This document shows positions 53,705-64,000 of a stretch of 64,000 nucleotides of DNA, one piece after another. The notes beneath the pieces are model-generated. The model had not been told where the DNA came from. It ran no database searches and saw only the letters and a program-made list of their open reading frames with translations. This DNA comes from Rhodoferax sediminis (GTDB lineage: Bacteria > Pseudomonadota > Gammaproteobacteria > Burkholderiales > Burkholderiaceae_C). Where the stretch lies: contig NZ_CP035503.1 in assembly GCF_006970865.1 (NCBI RefSeq), positions 1,873,001 to 1,937,000 of the forward strand, read 5' to 3'. A program made the translations under genes and the position numbers. The stretch's first letter is position 1. Each line of letters starts with the position of its first letter.

Positions 53705-56002
53705 ATGAATAATTATTTCAATTGCTTTCGCATGCGCACCGTTTCAGCGGTGGCGATCATGGCCTTCGCCGCCACTGCCGCCTGGGCCGTGGAGCCCTTC
53801 ACGGTGCGCGACATCCGGGTCGAAGGTTTGCAGCGGGTGGAGCCGGGCACCATTTTCGCGTCCTTGCCGCTGCGCGTGGGCGATACCTACACCGACGAAA
53901 AAGGTTCGGCCGCCATCCGGGCACTGTTTGCGCTGGGCTTGTTCAAGGACGTGCGGCTCGAGACCAGCGGGGATGTGCTGGTGGTGGTCGTCGAGGAGCG
54001 ACCCACGATCGCCGACGTCGAATTCGTCGGCTCCAAGGAGTTTGACAGCAAAGCCTTGAAGAAGTCCATGGCCGACATCGGCCTGACGGAAGGGCGTCCT
54101 TTCGACAAGGCGCTGGCCGACCGCGCCGAGCAGGAACTCAAGCGGCAATACATCAACAAGAGCCTGTATGGCGCCCAGGTGGTGACCACGGTGACGCCCA
54201 TCGAGCGCAACCGCGTCAATTTGACGTTCTCCATCACCGAGGGCGAGCCCGCCAAGATCAAGGAAATCCACATCGTTGGCAACAAGGCGTTCAGCGAATC
54301 GACGCTGCTCGATCTGTTCGACCTCAATACCGGCGGCTGGCTGAGCTGGTACACCAAGGCGGACCGGTATTCGCGCGCCAAGCTCAATGCCGATATCGAA
54401 ACCCTGCGCTCGTATTACCTTGCGCGGGGTTACCTCGAGTTCAAGGTCGACTCCACGCAAGTGGCCATCTCCCCGGACAAGCAGGCGATTTCCATTACCC
54501 TGAATGTGACGGAGGGCCAGCGTTATGTGGTGACCGGCGTCAAGCTGGAAGGCAATTATCTGGGCAAGGAAGATGAGTTCAAGTCGCTGGTCACCATCAA
54601 GCCGGGAGAGGCCTACAACGCCGACCAGGTGGCTGCGACGACCAAGGCCTTTACCGATTTTTTTGCAAAATTCGGGTTTGCATTTGCCCATGTGGAAGCG
54701 CGGCCGGAAATTGACCGCGCCAATGGCCGTGTAGCCTTCGTGATTGCCGCCGACCCGTCTCGCCGCGCCTATGTGCGCCGCATCAATATCAGCGGCAACA
54801 ACCGCACGCGCGACGAAGTGGTTCGCCGGGAATTTCGCCAGTTCGAGTCGTCCTGGTACGACGGCGACAAAATCAAACTGTCGCGCGACCGTGTCGACCG
54901 GTTGGGATTTTTCACCGAAGTGAATGTTGAAACCCAGGACGTGCCGGGTTCTCCCGACCAGGTGGATCTGAACATCAGCGTCAAGGAAAAGCCCACCGGC
55001 AGCCTGACGGTGGGCGCCGGTTACGGCAGCGCTGACAAGCTCTCGCTGTCCTTCGGCATCAATCAGGAAAATGCGTTCGGCTCGGGGAATTCGCTGGGCC
55101 TGCAGCTCAACACCAGCAAGTACAACAAGGTGATCGTGGTCAGCACCACCAATCCCTATTTCACGACGGACGGGGTATCGCGCACCATCGACCTGTATCA
55201 CAGAGCCACCCAGCCATATCAGGATCAGGGGGGTAACTACAAGCTGACGACCGAGGGCGCCGCCGTGCGCTTCGGCGTGCCGTTCAGCGAAACCGACCGG
55301 GTGTATTTCGGTGGTGGCGCAGAGCGCACGCGGATTGATCCGGGCACCAGCATCCCCGCCGCCTATTTGCTCTATGCCAATGAGTTTGGCTACTCCAGCA
55401 CGGCGTTCCCGTTGACGGTCGGATGGTCCCGGGACAGTCGCGACAGTGCGCTGGTACCGACCGATGGCCGGCTGCAGCGTTTCAACTCCGAGTGGGGTGT
55501 TGGCGGCGCCGCGCGCTACCTGAAAGCGGACTACCAATACCAGCAATACGTTCCGCTCAACAAGCAGTTCTCGCTGGCGTTCAATGGCGAACTGGGGCTG
55601 GGCAAGGGGCTGGGTGGGTCCCCGTTCCCCGTTTTCAAGAATTTCTATGGCGGCGGTTTGGGCTCGGTTCGCGGTTTCGAGCAGGGGACGCTGGGCCCAC
55701 GGGATGTGACGGGCTTTATCGTTGGCGGGGCCAAAAAAGTCACGCTCGGGGCCGAACTGAATGCGCCGTTCCCCGGCACTGGCAACGACCGTACGCTGCG
55801 GATGTTCGGCTTTGTGGACGTGGGCAATGTCTACGGCGAGAATGAACCCATCACCGCGAATCAGCTCAGAGCCTCTGTCGGCGTAGGTTTGAGCTGGATT
55901 TCACCGATCGGCCCCCTCAAATTTGCCATTGCAAATCCGATACGCAAGTTTGCCGGCGATAGAATCCAGAGATTGCAATTCCAGATTGGTACCTCCTTCT
56001 AA
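53705..56002 (+). CDS. bamA: Outer-membrane protein assembly factor BamA
   Basis: A 765-residue Omp85 protein. A signal peptide (hydrophobic AVAIMAFAATAAWA) is followed by five POTRA repeats (about 30-420) and a 16-strand barrel. The barrel contains the VRGF motif seen as SVRGFEQGTLGP, and the protein ends in F (QIGTSF), as expected for an outer-membrane protein. A second in-frame ATG at 53732 gives a cleaner signal peptide and may be the true start. Its stop overlaps the skp ATG. Confidence 0.97.
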   Translation: MNNYFNCFRMRTVSAVAIMAFAATAAWAVEPFTVRDIRVEGLQRVEPGTIFASLPLRVGDTYTDEKGSAAIRALFALGLFKDVRLETSGDVLVVVVEERPTIADVEFVGSKEFDSKALKKSMADIGLTEGRPFDKALADRAEQELKRQYINKSLYGAQVVTTVTPIERNRVNLTFSITEGEPAKIKEIHIVGNKAFSESTLLDLFDLNTGGWLSWYTKADRYSRAKLNADIETLRSYYLARGYLEFKVDSTQVAISPDKQAISITLNVTEGQRYVVTGVKLEGNYLGKEDEFKSLVTIKPGEAYNADQVAATTKAFTDFFAKFGFAFAHVEARPEIDRANGRVAFVIAADPSRRAYVRRINISGNNRTRDEVVRREFRQFESSWYDGDKIKLSRDRVDRLGFFTEVNVETQDVPGSPDQVDLNISVKEKPTGSLTVGAGYGSADKLSLSFGINQENAFGSGNSLGLQLNTSKYNKVIVVSTTNPYFTTDGVSRTIDLYHRATQPYQDQGGNYKLTTEGAAVRFGVPFSETDRVYFGGGAERTRIDPGTSIPAAYLLYANEFGYSSTAFPLTVGWSRDSRDSALVPTDGRLQRFNSEWGVGGAARYLKADYQYQQYVPLNKQFSLAFNGELGLGKGLGGSPFPVFKNFYGGGLGSVRGFEQGTLGPRDVTGFIVGGAKKVTLGAELNAPFPGTGNDRTLRMFGFVDVGNVYGENEPITANQLRASVGVGLSWISPIGPLKFAIANPIRKFAGDRIQRLQFQIGTSF

Positions 56003-56514
56003 TGAAAAACTTTTCGCGTCAATGCTGGCTGGGCCTGGCGCTCGGCCTGTTCATGTTTTCCGCGAATGCGCAGGACTTTCGCGTGGGTTATGTGAATACG
56101 GACCGCATCTTCAAGGAAGCGAACGCGGCCAAGGCGGCGCAGGCCAAGCTGGAGCAGGAGTTTTCCAAGCGCGAAAAAGACCTCGTGGATCAGGGCAACG
56201 TCCTGAAAGCCGCATCGGACAAGCTCGAGCGTGAAGGGCCGACGCTGCCGGACAGCCAGCGCCTGGCACGCCAGAAACAGCTGGTGGACCAGGACCGTGA
56301 TTTCCAGCGCAAGCGCCGCGAGTTCCAGGAAGACCTGAATTCGCGCAAGAACGAAGAACTGCAGCAGGTTCTGGAGCGCGCCAACAAGGTGGTCAAGCAG
56401 GTGGCGGAGGCCGAAAAGTACGATGTGATCCTGCAGGAAGCGGTTTATATCAATCCCAAGCTCGACATCACCGACAAGGTGATCAAGGCGCTGAACGCGA
56501 CTCCCGCCAAATAG
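56002..56514 (+). CDS. skp: Periplasmic chaperone Skp/OmpH
   Basis: A 170-residue trimeric chaperone that holds unfolded outer-membrane proteins for the Bam machine. The signal peptide ends ANA before QDF at 24. The mature part is the expected pair of long charged coiled-coil helices (AAKAAQAKLEQEFSKREKDL, then KRREFQEDLNSRKNEELQQV) with a terminal strand. The ATG overlaps the bamA TAA (TAATG), so translation is coupled. Confidence 0.95.
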   Translation: MKNFSRQCWLGLALGLFMFSANAQDFRVGYVNTDRIFKEANAAKAAQAKLEQEFSKREKDLVDQGNVLKAASDKLEREGPTLPDSQRLARQKQLVDQDRDFQRKRREFQEDLNSRKNEELQQVLERANKVVKQVAEAEKYDVILQEAVYINPKLDITDKVIKALNATPAK

Positions 56515-56536
56515 GCGGCGCCGAGGCTGACCCAGT

Positions 56537-57511
56537 GTGGCGCTGCGTTTAGGATCCATCGTCGATGCACTGGGCGGGGAGTTGCATGGCAACCCCGATG
56601 TGCAAATTGAAAACATCGCTCCGCTGGAGACGGCGTCAAACGCCAGCCTGAGCTTTCTCAGCAACCCCAAGTACCAGCAGCAACTGGCCGCCTCGCAGGC
56701 GGCCTGCGTCATCGTGGGGCAGACCATGCAGGAGGCCGCTCTGGCGCGCGGTGCGTGCATTGTGGCGGCGCAGCCTTACCTGTATTTCGCGAAAGTCACG
56801 CAGCTCTGGAAGCGCCAGCATGCCGCGGCGGGCGGCGTCGGGGTTCATCCGAGTGCCGTGGTCGACGCGGCGGCATTCGTGGACCCCAGCGCGTCCATTG
56901 GCGCCCTGTGTGTGGTGGAGCGCGGCGCGCGCATTGGCGCGGGCACGGTGCTCAAATCACGCGTCACCGTTGGCGAGGGCTGCATTGTCGGCGAGCGCTG
57001 CATCCTGCATTCGGGCGTGGTGCTGGGCGCCGACGGGTTCGGCTTCGCGCCGCACGACGGCACCTGGGAAAAGATCGAGCAGCTGGGCGCGGTGCGCATC
57101 GGCAACGACGTCGAGATTGGCGCCAACACCTGTATCGACCGCGGCGCGTTGCAGGACACGATCATCGAGGATGGCGTCAAGCTCGACAACCTGATCCAGA
57201 TCGGGCACAACGTACGCATCGGCCAGCACACGGCCATGGCCGGCTGCGTCGGCGTGGCGGGCAGCACGGTGATCGGCGCACACTGCACCTTCGGCGGCGC
57301 GGCCATGGTGCTGGGCCACCTGACCATCGCCGACCATGTCCACATCTCGTCGGCGTCGATGGTCAGCCGCTCGATCCGCAGGCCCGGCCACTACACCGGC
57401 TTCTTTCCCATAGACGACAATGCGGTCTGGGAGAAAAATGCCGCAACCCTCAAGCAGCTTTACAGTCTGCGCGAACGCCTTAAGGCGCTGGAGAAGAAAA
57501 TAAAACCATGA
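56537..57511 (+). CDS. lpxD: UDP-3-O-acylglucosamine N-acyltransferase
   Basis: A 324-residue left-handed beta-helix acyltransferase of lipid A synthesis. The N-terminal uridine-binding domain is followed by hexapeptide repeats and the catalytic His region ([19 protein letters not shown]). The GTG start at 56537 is 22 bases after skp; a GTG two bases earlier is in another frame. Its stop overlaps the fabZ ATG as ATGA. Confidence 0.97.
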   Translation: MALRLGSIVDALGGELHGNPDVQIENIAPLETASNASLSFLSNPKYQQQLAASQAACVIVGQTMQEAALARGACIVAAQPYLYFAKVTQLWKRQHAAAGGVGVHPSAVVDAAAFVDPSASIGALCVVERGARIGAGTVLKSRVTVGEGCIVGERCILHSGVVLGADGFGFAPHDGTWEKIEQLGAVRIGNDVEIGANTCIDRGALQDTIIEDGVKLDNLIQIGHNVRIGQHTAMAGCVGVAGSTVIGAHCTFGGAAMVLGHLTIADHVHISSASMVSRSIRRPGHYTGFFPIDDNAVWEKNAATLKQLYSLRERLKALEKKIKP

Positions 57512-57948
57512 TGGATATTCATCAAGTCCTCAAGCACCTGCCGCACCGTTATCCGTTCCTGCTGGTGGACCGGGTTCTGGAGATCGAAAAGGGCAAGCGC
57601 ATCAAGGCGCTGAAAAACGTCACCATCAATGAGCCTTTTTTCGTCGGCCATTTCCCGTACCGTCCCGTCATGCCGGGCGTGTTGATGCTCGAGGCGATGG
57701 CGCAGACGGCGGCCATCATGGCTTTCGACATGATGGGCGTGCTGCCCGACGACAAGACCGTGTTTTATTTTGCGGGCATTGACAGCGCGCGCTTCAAGCG
57801 CCCGGTGGAGCCGGGCGACCAGCTCATCATGGAAGTCGAGATGGACCGCGCGCGCGGCGGGATTTACAAATTCAACGCGCGCGCACTCGTGGGGGAAGAA
57901 CTGGCTGCGGAAGCCGTGCTGATGTGCACCATGCGCACCATTACCTGA
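57508..57948 (+). CDS. fabZ: 3-hydroxyacyl-[ACP] dehydratase FabZ
   Basis: A 146-residue hot-dog-fold dehydratase supplying the fatty-acid cycle that feeds lipid A. The catalytic His is in [15 protein letters not shown], and the Glu is in the [11 protein letters not shown] helix. Two ATG codons are adjacent (57508, 57511); the first overlaps the lpxD stop. It lies 12 bases before lpxA. Confidence 0.97.
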   Translation: MMDIHQVLKHLPHRYPFLLVDRVLEIEKGKRIKALKNVTINEPFFVGHFPYRPVMPGVLMLEAMAQTAAIMAFDMMGVLPDDKTVFYFAGIDSARFKRPVEPGDQLIMEVEMDRARGGIYKFNARALVGEELAAEAVLMCTMRTIT

Positions 57949-57960
57949 GGACGGCGCGCT

Positions 57961-58749
57961 GTGACGACCATTCACCCGACGGCGTTGGTGGATACCGGCG
58001 CCGAACTCGACAGTTCAGTGACGGTGGGGCCCTACACCCTGATTGGCCCTCATGTGAAGGTGGGCGCCGGCACGAGCATCGGCGCGCACTGTGTCATCGA
58101 GGGCCACACCACTATTGGCCAGGGCAATCGCATCTTCCAGTTCAATTCGCTGGGCGCCATTCCGCAGGACAAGAAATACACCGGCGAGCCGTGTGAGTTG
58201 CGCATCGGTGATCGCAACACCATCCGCGAGTTCTGCACCTTCAATATCGGCACGGCGCAGGACACTGCGGTAACGCGCGTTGGCAGCGACAACTGGATCA
58301 TGGCCTATGTACATATCGCCCACGATTGCCAGGTCGGCAACCAGACCATTCTGGCCAACAACGCCACGCTGGCCGGCCATGTGCACCTGGGCGACTGGGT
58401 GTTCATCGGCGGCCTGACGGGCGTGCACCAGTTCGTCAAGATCGGCGCGCATGCCATGGCGGGTTTTGCCAGTGCCGTGTCGCAGGACGTGCCGCCGTTC
58501 ATGACGGTCGACGGCAACCCGCTGGCGGTGCGCGGCTTCAACATCGAGGGCTTGCGCCGGCGCGGCTTCGGTCCGGAGCGGCTGGCGGCGGTGAAACAGA
58601 TGCACCGGCTCTTGTACCGCTCTGGCCTTACCTTCGAGCAGGCGCGCGCCGACATCGCCGCAATGGCCGCCACGATGCCGCAGGCGGCTGGCGACATTGC
58701 GACCATGACCGGGTTCCTCGCGCAAGCCACGCGCGGCATAGTCCGCTAG
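57961..58749 (+). CDS. lpxA: UDP-N-acetylglucosamine O-acyltransferase
   Basis: A 262-residue beta-helix enzyme for the first lipid A step. Hexapeptide repeats run from [15 protein letters not shown]. The catalytic His lies in [14 protein letters not shown], and a [16 protein letters not shown] segment binds the acyl carrier. It starts with GTG, with GAGGACGG upstream. It is followed 8 bases later by lpxB. Confidence 0.97.
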   Translation: MTTIHPTALVDTGAELDSSVTVGPYTLIGPHVKVGAGTSIGAHCVIEGHTTIGQGNRIFQFNSLGAIPQDKKYTGEPCELRIGDRNTIREFCTFNIGTAQDTAVTRVGSDNWIMAYVHIAHDCQVGNQTILANNATLAGHVHLGDWVFIGGLTGVHQFVKIGAHAMAGFASAVSQDVPPFMTVDGNPLAVRGFNIEGLRRRGFGPERLAAVKQMHRLLYRSGLTFEQARADIAAMAATMPQAAGDIATMTGFLAQATRGIVR

Positions 58750-58757
58750 AGCCACGC

Positions 58758-59912
58758 ATGCCAGCGCATGACACTGCGCCGCACATCGCGATGGTGGCTG
58801 GCGAAACCTCGGGCGACCTGCTGGCCGGATTGCTGCTGGATGGCTTGCGCAAGCGCTGGCCGCAGGTCCAGGCCGGTGGCATCGGCGGGCCGAACATGGC
58901 AGAGCGCGGTTTCGAGGCCTGGTGGCCCAGCGAGGCGCTGGCCGTGCGCGGCTACGTCGAAGTGCTGCGGCACTACCGCGGCATCCTGCGCATTCGCAAC
59001 CAGCTCAAGGCCCGGCTGCTGCTTGAGCGCCCGCAGATGTTCATCGGGATCGATGCGCCCGACTTCAATCTCGACCTGGAAGCGGCGTTGAAGGCGCAGG
59101 GCATCAAGACCGTGCACTTCATCTGCCCCTCGATCTGGGCCTGGCGTGCCGACCGGGTGCAAAAGCTGCAACGCAGTGTGGACCATGTGCTGTGCATTTT
59201 CCCGTTCGAACCGGCGCTGCTGGAGAGCCACGGCATCGCCGCCACCTATGTGGGGCACCCGCTGGCCAGTGTGATTCCCCTGCAGCCGGATCGGCAAGCC
59301 GCGCGTTTGAAGCTGGGTCTGAGTCCTGATGACAAGGTCGTGGCGCTATTGCCGGGCAGCCGCCAATCCGAAGTCCAGTATCTCGCTTCAAGATTCTTTG
59401 AGGCTGCAGCCCTTATCAGGAAAGCGCAGCCCGCTATCAAATTCATAGTTCCCGCGGTGCCGGCGCTGAAGGCCAGGCTGGAGCAGATGGCGCTGGCCAG
59501 CGGTCTGGGCGACGGTCTGCAAATCTTGCCGAGCCAGTCGCACACCGCGCTGGCCGCTTGCGACGTCACCCTGATCGCCAGCGGCACGGCGACGCTGGAG
59601 GCGGCCCTGTACAAGCGACCGATGGTGATTGCCTACAACATGAACTGGATGTCCTGGCACATCATGCGGCGCAAGCAGTTGCAGCCCTGGGTCGGGCTGC
59701 CCAATATTTTGTGCCGCGACTTTGTCGTGCCGGAATTGCTGCAGGATGCGGCGACACCGCGGGCGCTGGCGGATGCCGTGCTGCAATGGCTGCAGGCCGC
59801 GCCTGAGAAAATAGCGGCCGTCCAACAACGATTCACCACGCTGCACACCGAATTGCGGCGCGACACGGCCACCCTGGCGACCGATGCGATCCAGAAAATT
59901 CTTCAAGCCTGA
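58758..59912 (+). CDS. lpxB: Lipid-A-disaccharide synthase
   Basis: A 384-residue GT19 glycosyltransferase joining two acylated glucosamines. Landmarks are [12 protein letters not shown] (nucleotide-sugar domain), [10 protein letters not shown], the CPSIWAWR motif and [13 protein letters not shown]. Residues 217-227 are encoded by dispersed element copy E, with codons CTT, ATC, AGG, AAA, ATA and GTT unlike the rest. The protein length is normal, so the element replaced rather than lengthened the gene. Its end overlaps the rnhB start. Confidence 0.96.
   Translation: MPAHDTAPHIAMVAGETSGDLLAGLLLDGLRKRWPQVQAGGIGGPNMAERGFEAWWPSEALAVRGYVEVLRHYRGILRIRNQLKARLLLERPQMFIGIDAPDFNLDLEAALKAQGIKTVHFICPSIWAWRADRVQKLQRSVDHVLCIFPFEPALLESHGIAATYVGHPLASVIPLQPDRQAARLKLGLSPDDKVVALLPGSRQSEVQYLASRFFEAAALIRKAQPAIKFIVPAVPALKARLEQMALASGLGDGLQILPSQSHTALAACDVTLIASGTATLEAALYKRPMVIAYNMNWMSWHIMRRKQLQPWVGLPNILCRDFVVPELLQDAATPRALADAVLQWLQAAPEKIAAVQQRFTTLHTELRRDTATLATDAIQKILQA
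59408..59437 (-). repeat. Dispersed element copy E, inside lpxB
   Basis: On the - strand ATAGCG (complement of 59432-59437), 19 bases, GGGCT (complement of 59408-59412). It is opposite to the gene and read GCC-C.. ... GCT-ATC-AAA, the same phase as copy D. The flanks TTTGAGGCTGC and CAAATTCATAG match the shared consensus. Confidence 0.8.
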
Positions 59913-60501
59913 GCAGGCCCTGCTGGTCTGGGACGCGCCGGGCCTGGTGGCCGGCGTGGACGAGGCGGGCCGCGGTCCGCTGGCCGGACCGGTGGTGGCG
60001 GCGGCGGTGATCCTGGATGAGCTGAATCCGATCCAGGGCCTGGCCGACTCCAAAAAGCTCAGCGCGCGCAAGCGCGAGCAGCTGTTTGATGAAATCCGTG
60101 CCAAGGCGCTGTGCTGCTCGATTGCCGAGGCCAGCGTGGAGGAAATCGACCGCCTCAACATCCTGCAGGCGACGATGCTGGCCATGCAGCGCGCCGTGCA
60201 GGGCCTGCGACTGAAGCCGGCCAAGGTGCTGGTCGACGGCAACCGGCTGCCGCAGCTTGACATGCTGGCCGAGGCCATCGTCAAGGGCGACGCGCTGGTG
60301 CCCGCGATTTCGGCCGCGTCGATTCTGGCCAAGGTACACCGCGACCGCTGGTGCGTGCAGTATCACGAGCAGTATCCGCAATACGGCTTTGCCGGGCACA
60401 AGGGCTACGGCACGGCCGAGCACATGGCGGCGCTGCAGGTGCATGGTGCGTGCCCGCAGCACCGCAAAACGTTTGCACCGGTATCCAGGGTGCTGCGATG
60501 A
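59884..60501 (+). CDS. rnhB: Ribonuclease HII
   Basis: A 205-residue enzyme cutting RNA in RNA:DNA hybrids and single misincorporated ribonucleotides. The catalytic Asp-Glu pair is in [14 protein letters not shown], with further acids at [10 protein letters not shown] and the RDRWCVQYH region. The ATG overlaps the lpxB end by 29 bases. It ends the lipid A part of the cluster, and its stop overlaps the next ATG. Confidence 0.95.
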   Translation: MRSRKFFKPEQALLVWDAPGLVAGVDEAGRGPLAGPVVAAAVILDELNPIQGLADSKKLSARKREQLFDEIRAKALCCSIAEASVEEIDRLNILQATMLAMQRAVQGLRLKPAKVLVDGNRLPQLDMLAEAIVKGDALVPAISAASILAKVHRDRWCVQYHEQYPQYGFAGHKGYGTAEHMAALQVHGACPQHRKTFAPVSRVLR

Positions 60502-61295
60502 GCGCGATCCACATCACGTCGCGCGACAACGCCTTGCTCAAGGAGCTGCGCCGGCTCTCGCAGGACGGCACGGCCTACCGCAAGCGGGGACAAGTCTGGC
60601 TCGAAGGCGACCATCTGTGCCGCGCCGCCCTGGCACGTGGCGTGCAACCGGCCATCGCCGTATTTTCGGAGTCTTTTTGGCCTCTAGCCCCGGTGCAATG
60701 GACACAGGTAGCTATCAAAACAATAGTGATTGCCGATGTGCTGCTGTCCGGCATCAGCGCGCTGGAGTCGCCGGCCCGCATGGCTTTTGTGATCGACCTG
60801 CCGGCCACCCCCGCGCTGGTGCCCGACGCGGCCTCGGTGATCCTGGACCGGGTGCAGGACGCCGGCAATGTGGGCTCCATCCTGCGCAGCGCGGCAGCGT
60901 TTGGTTTTGGCCAGATCATTGCGCTCAAGGGCACGGCGGCGCTGTGGTCGCCCAAGGTGTTGCGGGCCGGCATGGGCGCGCACTTCGCGCTGCGGCTGGT
61001 CGAGGGCGTCGAGCCGGACGCGCTGGATGCGTTGACGGTGCCCGTCGTCGTGACCAGTTCGCACACCGGGAGCGCCTTGCAAGAGCAAAAATTGCCGATG
61101 CCATGTGCCTGGGCGCTCGGGCACGAAGGGCAGGGCGTGGGCGCGGCACTGATGGCGCGCGCCAGCCTGTCGGTGCGCATCGAGCAGCCGGGCGGCGAGG
61201 AATCGCTCAACGTGGCCGCCGCCGCCGCCATTTGCCTGCACGCCAGCGCGGTCGCTGCAGCTTCTGGGCAGCCGCATGCTGCCCCTCAGTTATAA
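60498..61295 (+). CDS. TrmH/SpoU-family rRNA/tRNA methyltransferase
   Basis: A 265-residue SPOUT methyltransferase. The N-terminal substrate-binding domain is followed by the knot region: [19 protein letters not shown] (motif 1), [15 protein letters not shown] (motif 2) and [18 protein letters not shown] (motif 3). The target nucleotide, likely 2'-O-ribose of rRNA, cannot be fixed. Residues 63-73 derive from dispersed element copy D in a variable linker between the two domains. The start overlaps the rnhB stop as ATGA. Confidence 0.93.
   Translation: MSAIHITSRDNALLKELRRLSQDGTAYRKRGQVWLEGDHLCRAALARGVQPAIAVFSESFWPLAPVQWTQVAIKTIVIADVLLSGISALESPARMAFVIDLPATPALVPDAASVILDRVQDAGNVGSILRSAAAFGFGQIIALKGTAALWSPKVLRAGMGAHFALRLVEGVEPDALDALTVPVVVTSSHTGSALQEQKLPMPCAWALGHEGQGVGAALMARASLSVRIEQPGGEESLNVAAAAAICLHASAVAAASGQPHAAPQL
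60686..60715 (-). repeat. Dispersed element copy D, inside the SpoU methyltransferase
   Basis: On the - strand ATAGCT (complement of 60710-60715), 19 bases, GGGCT (complement of 60686-60690). It is read on the + strand as CTA-GCC-CCG ... GTA-GCT-ATC-AAA, the same phase as copy E. Left flank TTTTTGGCCTCT, right flank CAAAACAATAG. Confidence 0.8.
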
Positions 61296-61296
61296 T
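61291..61296 (+). promoter_or_regulatory. Consensus -10 box of carAB
   Basis: A perfect TATAAT lies 123 bases upstream of the carA start, overlapping the end of the SpoU methyltransferase gene. No strong -35 is seen at 17 bases. The leader between (61303-61418) holds no gene and no obvious hairpin, and may carry pyrimidine or arginine control not visible here. Confidence 0.55.
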
Positions 61297-61418
61297 CAAC
61301 AGCTTTCCCAAATCAGCTTCGCCTAAGCCGCATTCAAGCCAAACCCCTCACAAAAGCAGCAACCAAGAGTCGTTTCTTGTGCACGCTTGGGCGAACCGTC
61401 ATCAACCCGGAGAACCCA

Positions 61419-62609
61419 GTGCTTTTGTCTCTACAGGGAAACTTCCCGCCCGCCATCCTGGCGCTCGCAGACGGCACGGTCTTTGTTGGCAATTCCATTG
61501 GTGCCCCAGGCACCACCGTCGGCGAAGTGGTGTTCAACACCGCCATGACCGGCTACCAGGAAATCCTCACTGACCCCAGCTACTGCCAGCAAATCGTCAC
61601 CCTCACGTACCCGCACATCGGCAACTACGGCATCAATGCCGAAGACGTGGAGGCCAGGCGCGTGTATGCCGCCGGCCTGATCATCAAGGACTTGTCGCTG
61701 GTGGCGTCCAACTTCCGCAAGACCATGACCCTGTCCGAGTACCTGATCCGGGAAAAGACGGTCGCGATCGCCAACATCGACACCCGCAAGCTCACGCGGC
61801 ACCTGCGCACACAAGGCGCACAAAACGGCTGCATCATGGGTCTGGCGGCGGGGGAGAAGGTGACCCCCGCGCTGATCGACAAAACCGTGGCGCTGGCACA
61901 AGCCGCGCCCGACATGACCGGGCTCGATCTGGCCCGGGTGGTGTCGATCGACTCGCCCTACGACTGGACGCAGACCGAATGGCAGCTTGCCAACGTTGAG
62001 GGCAAACCCGGCTACGGCGAGCAGACAGCCCCCAGGTTTCACGTGGTCGCCTACGATTGGGGCGTCAAGAGCAATATCCTGCGCATGCTCAGCCGGCGCG
62101 GCTGCAGGGTCACCGTGGTGGCCGCGCAGACGCCTGCGGCCGATGTGCTCAAACTCCAGCCCGATGGCGTGTTCCTGTCCAACGGTCCGGGCGATCCGGA
62201 GCCCTGCGACTATGCGATCGACGCCACGCGCGAGCTGATCGAGTCGGGCGTTCCCGTCTTCGGCATCTGCCTGGGGCACCAGATCATGGCGCTGGCCAGC
62301 GGCGCGCGCACCTTCAAGATGAAGTTCGGCCACCACGGCGCCAACCATCCGGTGAAAGATCTGGACACGGGCCGCGTCAGCATCACCAGCCAGAACCATG
62401 GCTTCGCGGTGGACGAGAAAACGCTGCCGGCGAACCTGCGTGCCACGCACGTCAGCCTGTTCGACGGCACGTTGCAGGGCATGGCGCGCACCGACAAGCC
62501 GGCCTTCTGCTTTCAGGGGCACCCTGAAGCCTCGCCGGGCCCGCACGACATCGGCTATTTGTTTGACCGCTTCATCGCGCTCATGGAAACGGCACGGGAG
62601 AAGAACTAA
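61419..62609 (+). CDS. carA: Carbamoyl-phosphate synthase small subunit
   Basis: A 396-residue glutaminase subunit supplying ammonia to CarB. The catalytic Cys is in FGICLGHQ, and the His-Glu pair is in [15 protein letters not shown]. The GTG start at 61419 follows GGAG by about 6 bases and gives MLLSLQGN; an ATG at 61377 in the same frame adds 14 non-conserved residues. The stop is directly followed by the carB ATG. Confidence 0.97.
   Translation: MLLSLQGNFPPAILALADGTVFVGNSIGAPGTTVGEVVFNTAMTGYQEILTDPSYCQQIVTLTYPHIGNYGINAEDVEARRVYAAGLIIKDLSLVASNFRKTMTLSEYLIREKTVAIANIDTRKLTRHLRTQGAQNGCIMGLAAGEKVTPALIDKTVALAQAAPDMTGLDLARVVSIDSPYDWTQTEWQLANVEGKPGYGEQTAPRFHVVAYDWGVKSNILRMLSRRGCRVTVVAAQTPAADVLKLQPDGVFLSNGPGDPEPCDYAIDATRELIESGVPVFGICLGHQIMALASGARTFKMKFGHHGANHPVKDLDTGRVSITSQNHGFAVDEKTLPANLRATHVSLFDGTLQGMARTDKPAFCFQGHPEASPGPHDIGYLFDRFIALMETAREKN

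Positions 62610-64000
<1,391 letters not shown>

Overview
The window is high-GC DNA from a Burkholderiales betaproteobacterium, most likely family Comamonadaceae (Polaromonas/Rhodoferax/Variovorax-like). The evidence is the unbroken order rpsB-tsf-pyrH-frr-uppS-cdsA-dxr-rseP-bamA-skp-lpxD-fabZ-lpxA-lpxB-rnhB, the ispD-ispF pair beside an OmpR/EnvZ-type system, a PhaR regulator of polyhydroxyalkanoate storage, and short AT-rich interspersed repeats that I associate with comamonad genomes. The assignment comes from gene content only; no database was searched. No phage, insertion sequence, CRISPR array or rRNA operon is visible. The window is mainly a housekeeping chromosome with small accessory patches.

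Layout. 1-8.3 kb: end of an SDR gene, DUF6172 protein, RhlE-type helicase, cupin, a class A penicillin-binding protein, a polar amino-acid ABC importer (binding protein, permease, ATPase), and three small genes (unknown, SUI1/YciH, DUF3820). 8.3-12.6 kb: DAHP synthase with a small upstream gene, a crotonase remnant, a serine-glyoxylate-type aminotransferase, and two secreted small proteins, one with a 36-bp tandem repeat. 12.7-18.4 kb: a branched-chain/HAAT-type ABC importer (livK, livH, a fused livM-livG, livF) divergent from a MarR regulator, with a 33-bp imperfect palindrome between them. 18.4-22.3 kb: MFS transporter, Ogt-type methyltransferase, PhoD-like phosphatase, cupin. 22.3-31.2 kb: serB-mfd facing ispD-ispF, a two-component system, two envelope small proteins. 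31.2-38.5 kb: a GT39-type membrane protein, hydrolase-relA, tRNA-Val, phaR, rimO, tRNA-Leu. 38.5-46.0 kb: rnr, an SDR, nnrD/E, D-amino acid dehydrogenase, amidase. 46.0-61.3 kb: the translation/isoprenoid/outer-membrane-biogenesis supercluster. 61.3-64 kb: carA and the 5' part of carB.

How the genes fit together. The 46-61 kb cluster joins ribosomal protein S2, EF-Ts, UMP kinase and ribosome recycling with undecaprenyl-diphosphate, phospholipid and MEP-pathway steps (uppS, cdsA, dxr), envelope stress proteolysis (rseP), outer-membrane protein assembly (bamA, skp) and lipid A synthesis (lpxD/A/B, fabZ). IspD and IspF at 26.6-27.7 kb continue the MEP pathway begun by Dxr. The importers, DAHP synthase, SerB and CarAB are amino-acid and pyrimidine metabolism.

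The most unusual signal is a dispersed element with the core ATAGCT-N19-GGGCT. Eight copies have exactly the same 30-bp spacing. Five lie inside conserved protein-coding genes without breaking the frame, and three sit at gene 3' ends where they abut or supply stop codons. Other points of note are the structured rpsB leader, the tRNA-Leu/rnr overlap with no ordinary rnr start codon, and the livM-livG fusion.
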